A stretch of 64,000 nucleotides of DNA from the NCBI GenBank assembly GCA_964291505.2, contig OZ220216.1, positions 62,001-126,000 of the forward strand. The letters are read 5' to 3'. Shown here in pieces: positions 53,205-61,400 of the stretch. The DNA comes from Kistimonas sp964291505 (GTDB lineage: Bacteria; Pseudomonadota; Gammaproteobacteria; Pseudomonadales; Endozoicomonadaceae). The notes under the pieces are model-generated. The model saw only the letters and a program-made list of their open reading frames with translations. It was not told the origin of the DNA and did no database searches. A program made the position numbers and the translations under genes. Position 1 is the first letter of the stretch, and every line of letters starts with the position of its first letter.

Positions 53205-53223
53205 GGAGCGGCATTGCCGCTCC
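53205..53223 (-). terminator. intercistronic stem-loop between aotJ and aotQ
   Basis: A perfect 8-bp stem GGAGCGGC/GCCGCTCC with a 3-base loop sits in the 62-bp gap between the binding-protein and permease genes. It has no T-run, so it is more likely an mRNA-stabilising or attenuating element than a full terminator. Confidence 0.6.
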
Positions 53224-53239
53224 GCGGATAGCTGACCTA

Positions 53240-53995
53240 TCAGTAGATGGAGAAGGGGAAGTACCTGGCGTTGATCTCGGCATAGGTGCCGTCAGCAACA
53301 ATGGCCTGCAGGGCGCGGTTCAGCTTGTCACGCAGTTCCTGGTCATTCTTGCGAACCGCAATGCCGATCTTGTCGTTTTTGTTGAAGGCTTCACCCTTGT
53401 ATTCAAAGCCGGGTTCGTTTTTCAGCCACTCATAGGTTGGCAGTTCATCGGATATGGCGCCATCCAGTCGGCCGGACTTCAGATCCAGGTAGACACTGTC
53501 GTTGGTATCATACAGTTTCACATTCACGACATCTGACAGGTTATCTTCCAGATAGATACCACCGACGGTCGCGCGCTGAGCACCAATGGTTTTGCCCTTC
53601 AGGGCTTCAACGGTGGTATCGAAATCCTTGTCCTTGGCGGCGACAAAGCGCAGGCCACCGGAATAGTAGGGATCGGTGAAATCAACGACGCGCTGGCGCT
53701 CTTCGGTAATCGACATGGAAGCGATAATGGCGTCGAACTTGCGTACTTTCAGGCCGGGAATCAGACCATCCCAATCCTGGGTGACCATCTCACATTCTGC
53801 CTCCAGCTTTTCACACAGGGCGTCGGCAATATCCACATCAAAGCCCTGGGGCTTACCGGAAGCATCAATGAAGTTAAAGGGCGCCCAGGCACCTTCGGTG
53901 GCGAAGCGGATCTTTTCAGCAGCCATGGCGCTGCCCGCGCTGATAGCCAGGCTGGCGGCGACAAACGTGGAAAGCAGTTTATTCTTGATCTTCAT
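53240..53995 (-). CDS. aotJ: periplasmic arginine/ornithine-binding protein, AotJ/HisJ-like
   Basis: A 251-aa substrate-binding protein. The start at MKIKNKLLS (53995) has AGGAAAA at good spacing; the longer frame is not needed. Signal peptide residues 1-25 end in SAMAAEK. The body has the cluster-3 pattern IRFATEGAWAPFNFID, GKPQGFDVDIADALCEKL, and RVVDFTDPYYSGGLRFVAAKD. The N-terminal EGAWAPFN pattern is typical of basic-amino-acid binding proteins. It is the second gene of the operon, after the ATPase. Confidence 0.93.
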   Translation of the reverse strand: MKIKNKLLSTFVAASLAISAGSAMAAEKIRFATEGAWAPFNFIDASGKPQGFDVDIADALCEKLEAECEMVTQDWDGLIPGLKVRKFDAIIASMSITEERQRVVDFTDPYYSGGLRFVAAKDKDFDTTVEALKGKTIGAQRATVGGIYLEDNLSDVVNVKLYDTNDSVYLDLKSGRLDGAISDELPTYEWLKNEPGFEYKGEAFNKNDKIGIAVRKNDQELRDKLNRALQAIVADGTYAEINARYFPFSIY

Positions 53996-54085
53996 GGTGA
54001 TTTTCCTGTTCCGTTGTTTTATTACTGCAGGCCTGCATGGGGCCATTTATCGTTGTTAACGGTATGACTCGTTTGCTAACCGCTA

Positions 54086-54859
54086 TCAGAAAATACTGGA
54101 GACAAAGGCCTTACAGCGTTCTGATGTCGGGTTGCCAAACACCTGGGCCGGTGGACCGAATTCTTCCACACGTCCCTGGTGCAGGAACATGACCTGGCTG
54201 GAGACTTCCCGGGCAAAGGCCATTTCGTGGGTCACGATCAGCATGGTGCGGCCTTCTTCCGCCAGACTGCGCATGACGTTCAGTACTTCACCAACCAGTT
54301 CCGGATCCAGTGCTGAGGTCGGTTCGTCGAACAACATGACCTGCGGATCCATCGCCAGCGCCCGGGCAATGGCGACACGCTGCTGTTGTCCACCGGAAAG
54401 CTGGCCGGGATAAAAGTCTTTGCGGTCATACATGCCGACTTTGTGCAGGAGTCGTTCAGCGGTTTCGAGGGCTTCCGCTTTTTTCTGTTTCAGGACATTG
54501 ATGGGCGCCTCAATGACATTCTCAAGAATGGTCATGTGAGGCCAGAGGTTGAAATTCTGAAAGACAAAACCGAGGCGCTCGCGCATCAGGGTGAGTTGTT
54601 TGTGATTGGCGGCATCCAAGTCGCCGGAGCGGGAGCGCTTCAGGGCAAGTGCCTCACCACTGATGGAGATTTCACCTTCGGTGGGTTGTTCGAGCAGGTT
54701 GATACAGCGCAGGAAGGTGCTTTTGCCTGAGCCGCTGGAACCGATAATGGAGACCACGTCGCCATCGTGGGCGGTCAGGTCGATGCCCTTGAGGACTTCA
54801 TCCTGGCCGAAAGTCTTGTGCAGGTTCCTGATTTCTATCGCAGCGGGACCGGTTGACAT
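54086..54859 (-). CDS. aotP: arginine/ornithine ABC transporter ATPase, AotP/HisP-like
   Basis: A 257-aa ATPase with Walker A GSSGSGKST, signature LSGGQQQRVAIARAL, Walker B VMLFDEPTSALDPEL and switch His in LIVTHEM. The start at MSTGPAA (54859) has GGAG nine bases upstream. It is the first gene of the operon; the order P-J-Q-M differs from the J-Q-M-O-P order in Pseudomonas. No aotO-like gene is present. An ArgR-like half-site lies about 200 bp upstream. Confidence 0.94.
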   Translation of the reverse strand: MSTGPAAIEIRNLHKTFGQDEVLKGIDLTAHDGDVVSIIGSSGSGKSTFLRCINLLEQPTEGEISISGEALALKRSRSGDLDAANHKQLTLMRERLGFVFQNFNLWPHMTILENVIEAPINVLKQKKAEALETAERLLHKVGMYDRKDFYPGQLSGGQQQRVAIARALAMDPQVMLFDEPTSALDPELVGEVLNVMRSLAEEGRTMLIVTHEMAFAREVSSQVMFLHQGRVEEFGPPAQVFGNPTSERCKAFVSSIF

Positions 54860-55321
54860 CGTTATTATCTCCGCTGAATCCCGGTCTGCAGTGGCGGGCC
54901 TGTCACTCCACCCGAAGGTCATGCCCGTGTCGTTACCGACGCCCTGTTACCGGGACCCGATCGTATTGCATCCACTGCCAGAGGACAGTTAGACACCTTG
55001 TTATCGTGTTATTTGAATGTGTCGGGTAATCAAACTACCAGACAGTGGCAAAATAAGTTTCCAGAATCGGACATTTTCTTTCCTCTGGGCGGCTTTTGGT
55101 TAAGGCGTGTTCAAACCGCTGTCGTATGGAGGCGTATTGTTGCCACAGGTCATTGCTTTACCTGAATGGGAGCCTGTTCGCCTGTAGACAGTGCGGATTA
55201 CACGACGGATGCTATTTCCCGGGAAGTGGATACACGGTATTACTGCCGTTCGTGGAGGGAAAGCGAAAAAAACTCCTGCCCACCTGAGAATTTCTGTCAC
55301 CGTCAGGATGTAAGATCAGCC
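54860..55321. other. 462-bp divergent region between aotP and LysR gene
   Basis: This holds the promoters of the aot operon and of the LysR gene. On the minus strand TGTCCG-N8-AA at 55073-55058 matches one half-site of the Pseudomonas ArgR consensus in 7 of 8 fixed bases; a second good half-site at the expected 21-bp spacing was not found. No gene or RNA was seen. Confidence 0.45.
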
Positions 55322-56203
55322 ATGCCCCGTCCCCTGCCGCCGCTGAATGCCCTGCGGGCCTTTGAGGCTTCGTTCCGCCATAACAGTTTTACCAATGCTG
55401 CAGAGGAGTTGTGTGTCACCTCAGGCGCGGTCAGCCAGCAGGTTAGGCAACTGGAAGCCTGGTTTAATCTTCGGTTGTTTGAACGCATTCCGGGGGGATT
55501 GCGTCCTACGCCGGCGGCACAGACCCTGCACCCGGTCGTGGCGGATGCGTTCAGCAGTATCCGGGAAACATGTGGCCAATTGATGGGCGAGCCTCAGCGG
55601 TTGCGACTCTGGGTATCGCCCACGTTGGCGGTACGCTGGTTACTGCAACGGTTGATTGCATTCCAGCAGCAGTTTCCGGAAGTACAGTTGCAGGTGGAAA
55701 CGGTCTTTATGCACCATGACCTCGATAGCCGACGCTTTGATGTGGCGCTGGTGTTTGGTGACGGTGACTGGCCAGAATTTGATGTCACGCTGTTGCGTGA
55801 GGAACGCCTCAGTCCTGTGTGTTCACCAATGCTTATTTCAGATTCAGACCACGTTGACCTTGCCGAACTGAATCAGCACACGCTGTTGCATACCAATCCT
55901 GACCGTAATGCCTGGTGTAGCTGGTTAGAGGCCGCCGGGCTTCAGGGACAGGTTGATCTGGCCGGGGGAACCCGGTTTGAATCCATGGAACTGGCAGTGT
56001 CTGCGGCTTGCAGCGGGTATGGCATTGTTATGGCTGATCTGGATCTCTACGCTGATGAGATCAACAATGGACGTTTGCAGCGATTGTCATCGCTGGAGGT
56101 GAAAGGTGATTCTGCCTATTACCTGATTTGTCCCAGCCACATTAGTCAACGACCTGTGACACGTGCGTTAATCGATATTCTCTTGCAACAGGCTATTGAG
56201 TAA
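55322..56203 (+). CDS. LysR-family transcriptional regulator (GcvA-like)
   Basis: A 293-aa regulator. The ATG at 55322 starts MPRPLPPLNALRAFEASFRHNSF, the GcvA-type opening, followed by the helix-turn-helix NAAEELCVTSGAVSQQVRQLE and the LysR substrate-binding domain (about 90-290). The ligand cannot be read. It is divergent from the aot operon and could regulate it. The frame is open upstream to 55166, but those residues lack the LysR N-terminal pattern. Confidence 0.9.
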   Translation: MPRPLPPLNALRAFEASFRHNSFTNAAEELCVTSGAVSQQVRQLEAWFNLRLFERIPGGLRPTPAAQTLHPVVADAFSSIRETCGQLMGEPQRLRLWVSPTLAVRWLLQRLIAFQQQFPEVQLQVETVFMHHDLDSRRFDVALVFGDGDWPEFDVTLLREERLSPVCSPMLISDSDHVDLAELNQHTLLHTNPDRNAWCSWLEAAGLQGQVDLAGGTRFESMELAVSAACSGYGIVMADLDLYADEINNGRLQRLSSLEVKGDSAYYLICPSHISQRPVTRALIDILLQQAIE

Positions 56204-56251
56204 TTGCGTGTTGTTTTTATTCTGAGAGTGTTGCTATTGCAGGGGGGAACA

Positions 56252-56277
56252 GGCTGCAGCTCATACCCACTGCAGCC
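56252..56277. terminator. weak hairpin between LysR and SIMPL genes
   Basis: GGCTGCAG/CTGCAGCC forms a perfect 8-bp stem with a 10-base loop between two convergent stop codons. No T-run follows on either strand, so function as a terminator is uncertain. Confidence 0.35.
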
Positions 56278-56284
56278 TCAGGGG

Positions 56285-57001
56285 TCAATCGGTCAGATAG
56301 TACTCAATGGTGGAAATCACACGTACTTTCTTTATGTAAGGCGTGTTTTTATCCCGATCAGTAATCTGGAAAACCCCTTGCCGTGCGGATTTGATCTTAC
56401 CCAGTCGACTGTCGGAATCCTGCGCGAATTTCTCTCCCACTTCCCGGGCATTCCGGGTGGCTTCTTCAATCATGGCGGGTTTTAGAATGTTGAGGCCGGT
56501 GAACAGGTATTCGGTGCGGGCGTCGTAGTCATTGCTGGCGATGGCAATGCCGGCTGCCGCCAATTCCAGAATATCCTGCCGTGCCTGGCGTACCCGATCC
56601 ACATTATTGGTGTAGACGGTGACATCAGACTCTGCCGTGTAACGAAACTTGTTCTGGCCGGTATTGTAATTCAGGGTCTCGTTGTCGGTGATTGCCGGTG
56701 GGTTGATGGAAATTTCCTGCTCGGTAAAACCCCGGTCATGAAGGAAGGCGACAATCCTGTCATTCTTGGTCTGGATATCCTTGACCAGTGTGCCCAGGTT
56801 GTTGGCCCCTTCCCGGAACCGGATCGGCCAGATGGCGATATCCGCCGGGACTTCCTGTTCCGCCAGTCCCTTCGCGACGACGGTTCGGTTCATTTGCTTG
56901 AAGGTGATCAGCCCGTCGGCGAGCTGGTAACCCAGCAGTCCGAAGGCGACGATAAGGCAGCCACCCAGGATGATGGCCGGCAACCGTGCTGATGTTTGCA
57001 T
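56285..57001 (-). CDS. SIMPL-domain (DUF541) protein
   Basis: A 238-aa protein with an N-terminal membrane anchor or signal (about 9-32, ILGGCLIVAFGLLGYQLADG) and a SIMPL domain: VVAKGLAEQEVPADIAIWPIRF, about 60-150 with the FTEQEISINPPAI strand, and a late ARNAREVGEKFAQDS helix. The founding family member binds IRAK pathway proteins in vertebrates; bacterial members such as YggE are periplasmic or membrane-attached and lower oxidative stress by an unknown mechanism. It lies 21 bp downstream of the argR gene on the same strand and is probably in its transcription unit. Confidence 0.85.
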   Translation of the reverse strand: MQTSARLPAIILGGCLIVAFGLLGYQLADGLITFKQMNRTVVAKGLAEQEVPADIAIWPIRFREGANNLGTLVKDIQTKNDRIVAFLHDRGFTEQEISINPPAITDNETLNYNTGQNKFRYTAESDVTVYTNNVDRVRQARQDILELAAAGIAIASNDYDARTEYLFTGLNILKPAMIEEATRNAREVGEKFAQDSDSRLGKIKSARQGVFQITDRDKNTPYIKKVRVISTIEYYLTD

Positions 57002-57022
57002 GTCGCTTTCCTCTCTGAAAAC

Positions 57023-58066
57023 TCACTCTAGCGTGATATGAAGGCTGTCGGGCGCTTCCAGGGCTTTGCGTTCTTCCCGGGGCGTCTGGCCGTAGTGCGT
57101 CTTGTAGGCGGTACTGAAATGGGAGGCGCTGGTAAACCCGCAGGCCAGCCCGACCTGGAGAATGGACTTATCGGATTCCCGAAGCAGACGGCGCGCTTTT
57201 TCCATCCGAATATTAAAGTAGAACCGGGAGGGCACTGCCTGCAGGTGTTTTTTGAATAACCGCTCAAGGTGACGGCGTGACAGCCCAACGTGGAAGGCGA
57301 TGTCGTCGGTCGATAACGGTTCTTCGATGTTACTTTCCATCAGGGTGACGGCTTCCACCAACTTCGGCTGGCGGGCGCCAATCCGGTGCTGCAGGGGCAC
57401 CCGCTGGGGGTCTTTGGCCGTGCGGATCCGCTCGCAGACAAACTGTTCCGAGATGGAAGCCGCCAGTTCCATGCCGTGGCGCTGGCCGATCAGGAACAGC
57501 ATCATGTCCATGGCGGCGGTGCCGCCACTGCAGGTATAGCGCTGGCCGTCCACTTCGAAGAGGTTGTTGGTCACCCGTATCAGCGGAAACTCATCGCGCA
57601 GGTTTTCGTAATCCCACCAGTGAATGGTGGCGCGGCAGCCATCCAGCAGTCCGGCACAGGCCAGCAGGTAAGAGCCGGTACCGATACCACCCAGCGCCGC
57701 CTTGTTCTGCTTTTGTTGTCGCAACCAGGCAATAATATTCTCGTTCCCGGTGCGCGCCACGGGACTGGCGCCCACTACGAACAGGGTATCAATCTGGATC
57801 GCATCGCGAATCCCGCAGTCAACTTTCGTGACAACACCGGCGGAACTGGCTACGGCCTTGCCATCGTGGCTGATCAGGCTATGTTCATACAGGTTTTCAC
57901 CGGTAATCAGGTTGGCCATGCGCAGCGGTTCGATCGCGGAGGAAAAGGCGATCAGGGAATAATTGGGCAGCAGCAGGAAACCGGTTCGGTGTGCCCGGTG
58001 TTTTTGCGGTTTCAATAGCGAACTGCCAGCCGGTTCGGCGGGTTGTTGATTCAATACCTGCGACAA
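57023..58066 (-). CDS. argR: arginine-responsive regulator ArgR, GlxA/AraC type
   Basis: A 347-aa regulator with an N-terminal DJ-1/PfpI-like domain (about 28-200; TGFLLLPNYSLIAFSSAIEPLRMAN) and a C-terminal AraC DNA-binding domain (about 245-335; VGLSRRHLERLFKKHL, GFTSASHFSTAYKTHYGQTPREER). It resembles Pseudomonas ArgR, which responds to arginine and controls the arginine transporter, the AST pathway and the NAD-glutamate dehydrogenase gene. It is unrelated to E. coli ArgR. The divergent neighbour is exactly such a dehydrogenase gene and the gap holds ArgR-type operators. Confidence 0.88.
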   Translation of the reverse strand: MSQVLNQQPAEPAGSSLLKPQKHRAHRTGFLLLPNYSLIAFSSAIEPLRMANLITGENLYEHSLISHDGKAVASSAGVVTKVDCGIRDAIQIDTLFVVGASPVARTGNENIIAWLRQQKQNKAALGGIGTGSYLLACAGLLDGCRATIHWWDYENLRDEFPLIRVTNNLFEVDGQRYTCSGGTAAMDMMLFLIGQRHGMELAASISEQFVCERIRTAKDPQRVPLQHRIGARQPKLVEAVTLMESNIEEPLSTDDIAFHVGLSRRHLERLFKKHLQAVPSRFYFNIRMEKARRLLRESDKSILQVGLACGFTSASHFSTAYKTHYGQTPREERKALEAPDSLHITLE

Positions 58067-58434
58067 TGGTGACTCACCCCTGAACTCTGCGGGAACAACA
58101 GTACGGCTTCACTGGATGTGGTCGGGAACCGGGCCGCTGCTGGTATCTGCTCTGGCAATAGGCGGTTTCTGACACCGGATATCCTAATGGATGGCCAATA
58201 AATGACAAATGCTTTTTTGTAGCGCGTATTGACCTGGATCGTCTTATTGCGATGTCAGACTGACGCAAGTCAATGTCGCATTCGGGCAATTTGGTGGTGC
58301 GGGTTTCCTTGATAATCAAGGGCAAATACCTACGAAAGCACGGTTTTGATAGCGTCTGGGAAAGGTCTGGTGCGGGATGTCCGATGCCATTGGCCTGTCA
58401 GGCGGGATTCCCTCACACGTACTGATGTTTCGCT
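58067..58434. other. argR-gdhB intergenic control region
   Basis: A 368-bp divergent promoter region without a gene. Besides the tandem ArgR-type operator at 58253-58294, no other feature was seen. The minus-strand ORF here (58074-58325) has no credible start or protein pattern. Confidence 0.5.
58253..58294 (+). promoter_or_regulatory. tandem ArgR-type operator between argR and gdhB
   Basis: Two direct repeats follow the Pseudomonas ArgR half-site TGTCGC-N8-AA-N5 with exact 21-bp period: TGTCAG-N8-AA at 58253-58268, then TGTCGC-N8-AA at 58274-58289. The site is 187 bp from the argR start and 141 bp from the gdhB start, so it could serve both divergent genes. Confidence 0.75.
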
Positions 58435-61400
58435 ATGAATACCTTTATAGACCTTCGCAAGTTAAGCTCCGACCAGGCCAAACTCTGGGTTCGGGAGCGC
58501 ATGCCCTCCGATGATATTGATCAGGCCCTGAGCCTGGCGGATATCTACTACCGCCATGCCCGGAGCACCGAGCCAGTGGATGGCGGGGCCGATGAGATGT
58601 ACGGCGCCTTCCTCTGTCTGTGGCAGTTTATACAGCAACGGCCTGCCGGGCAGTCACTGGTGCGTGCCTATAATCCGACGCCGGAAGAGCACCAGTGGCA
58701 CTCCACGCACAGCGTGATAGAAATTCTGTCCGACGACATGCCATTCCTGGTGTCGTCCATCATCATGGAGCTGGATCGTCAGGAGCTGCATATTCACGGC
58801 CTGACCCACCCGGTGATCAATGTCGTACGCGACAAGCAGGGTAAACTGCAATCTGTCCATGACCATGATGAGCAGGTTAAGGGCGGCCGTCCTGAAGCCC
58901 TGATCCGGATTGAGATTGAACGCCAGCCCGATGAAGCCTCCCTGCAGCAGGTGATCAAGATGATCCGTCAGGTACTGGCGGATGTGAATCGGGTTATCGA
59001 GGATTGGCCCCGGATGCAGGCTACCCTGGATGAGGCCATTGATTACGCTGCCAGCCACACCTTGCCCATAGCGGCCGATGAGCTGGAAGAAACGCTGGCG
59101 TTTCTGAACTGGCTCAAGCACGACAACTTCCTGTTCATTGGTTATCGCTACTATGAGCTGGAGCAGGACGGGTGCCAGGCCCGGTTGCGGATTCTTGAGG
59201 ACTCCGGTCTGGGCACGTTCCGGAAGGAAGTGAGCGACAGCCCGCAGGCCATTCCACTGTCAGAATCCCTGCTGGAAAAAATGCAGGAACCGGAATTGCT
59301 GGTGATTACCAAATCGACCACCCGTTCCACCATCCAGCGTCCGGCCCATCTGGATTACCTGGGTATTAAGCATTTTGATGACAGTGGCCATGTCATTGGT
59401 GAGTGGCGCTTCTTTGGACTGTTCTCTTCCAAGGCCTATAACGCGCCGCTGGAACAGATACCGCTGTTGCGCGTCAAGGTACAGAAACTGCTGGATAGTG
59501 CAGATGTACCCGTCAACAGCCATGCGGGTCGGGCACTTCGTCACATTGTGAACCAGTATCCGCGGGATGAATTACTGCAGGCAGGCTTTGATAACCTGCA
59601 CGAGATCATCATGGGCGTGCTGGAATGCCAGGAACGTCGTGAGCTTCGGGTCTTTATCCGGCCAGACAGTTATGGCCGCTTCATTAATGCCATGGTGTAT
59701 GTGCCCCGGGATCGTTTCAATACTGAGTTCCGCTTGAAGCTGCAGCAAATCCTGCTGGGGGAACTGGATGGCCACAGTATTGATTTCAGTGTTCAGCTTT
59801 CTGAGAACCCGCTGGCCCAGGTTCAGTTCACCGTACATTGCCAGAATGCCAATGACAAAATGGTGGATGTCCGGCAGCTGGAAGCCCTGATGACCGACGC
59901 CATGATGGTGTGGCAGGATCACCTCCAGAAAGCGCTGGTGGACAGCAGCGGCGAAGCCCAGGGTAGCAGTCTGGCCCGCCGTTATGTCAATGCTTTCCCT
60001 GCGGCATACCGTGAGGATAACCATCCCCGTCAGGCAGTGGCCGACATTGAGCGGCTGGAAGGGCTGGATAACGGCCACACCCTGCACACCCTGCTTTACC
60101 ACCCAGTGAACGACTTTGATCGTCTGCATTTCCGTGTGCTGGGGCAGGGCGATATGCTGGCACTGTCCGATGTACTGCCCATCCTTGAGCACATGGGGGT
60201 TCGTACCCTGAGTGCTCGTCCTTACAGTGTCCGTCCGCGGGATGGTGAGCTGGCCTGGGTGCTGGATTTCGCTATCGCGGCCGGCAACGGGCTGGATATG
60301 GATGACAATGGGGTACGTGACCAGTTCCAGGAAACCTTTGTCCGCACATGGAAAGGTGATGTGGAAAACGATGGTTTCAATGCACTGGTGATCAGCGCTG
60401 GTCTTAGTTGGCGACAGATTGTACTCCTGCGTGCCCTGGCCAAGTATCTGCTGCAGTTACAGGTACCGTTCAGTCAGAAATCAATGGAGCAGGCGCTGAA
60501 TGGTAATCCGGCGATTACCCGCATTCTGGTGCAGCTGTTTGAAGCCCGGTTTGATCCGGCGTATGTCAAGAACAACGTGAAAGCCCTTGATCTGCTGCTG
60601 GCGAAACTGGATGTGGCGCTGGACGAAGTCAGCAACCTGGATGAGGACCGCATCCTGCGTCACTACCTCAGCGTTATTCAGGCCATGCTGCGCACCAACT
60701 ATTACCAGCGCACGACGGAGGGTGACTACAAGCCCTGCCTCTCGTTCAAGGTGAGTCCGGAACAGATTCCAGCGGCACCGCTGCCTCGTCCGAAGTTTGA
60801 AATCTTTGTCTATTCCCCACGGGTGGAAGGTGTCCATATGCGTGGCGGTAAGGTCGCCCGTGGTGGACTGCGCTGGTCCGATCGCCGGGAAGATTTCCGC
60901 ACCGAGGTGCTGGGGCTGGTCAAGGCACAGCTGGTGAAAAATGCAGTCATTGTGCCGGTGGGTGCGAAAGGTGGATTTATTCCCAAGCAACTGCCGTCTG
61001 ACGGTGGTCGTGAAGCGCTGATGGCGGAAGGTATTGCCAGTTATCGCGTCTTTATCAGTGGTCTGTTGGATATCACGGATAACCTGGTTCAGGGGGAAGT
61101 CGTGCCGCCGCAGGATGTGGTACGTCATGATGAAGACGATCCTTACCTGGTCGTTGCGGCTGACAAGGGAACCGCCACCTTCTCGGATATCGCCAACGAT
61201 ATGTCCGCCCAATACGGTTTCTGGCTCGGCGATGCCTTTGCCTCCGGTGGCAGCCAGGGGTATGACCACAAGAAAATGGGTATCACTGCCCGTGGCGCCT
61301 GGGAATCTGTCAAACGGCTGTTCCGTGAGCGTGGTGTGGATACCCAGCAGGAAGACTTCACCGTGGTGGGTATCGGCGATATGGCCGGGGATGTGTTCGG

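Noticed and set aside
58074..58325. 83-aa minus-strand ORF in argR-gdhB intergenic region
   Set aside because: Overlaps the operator region, has no Shine-Dalgarno sequence and a random composition.
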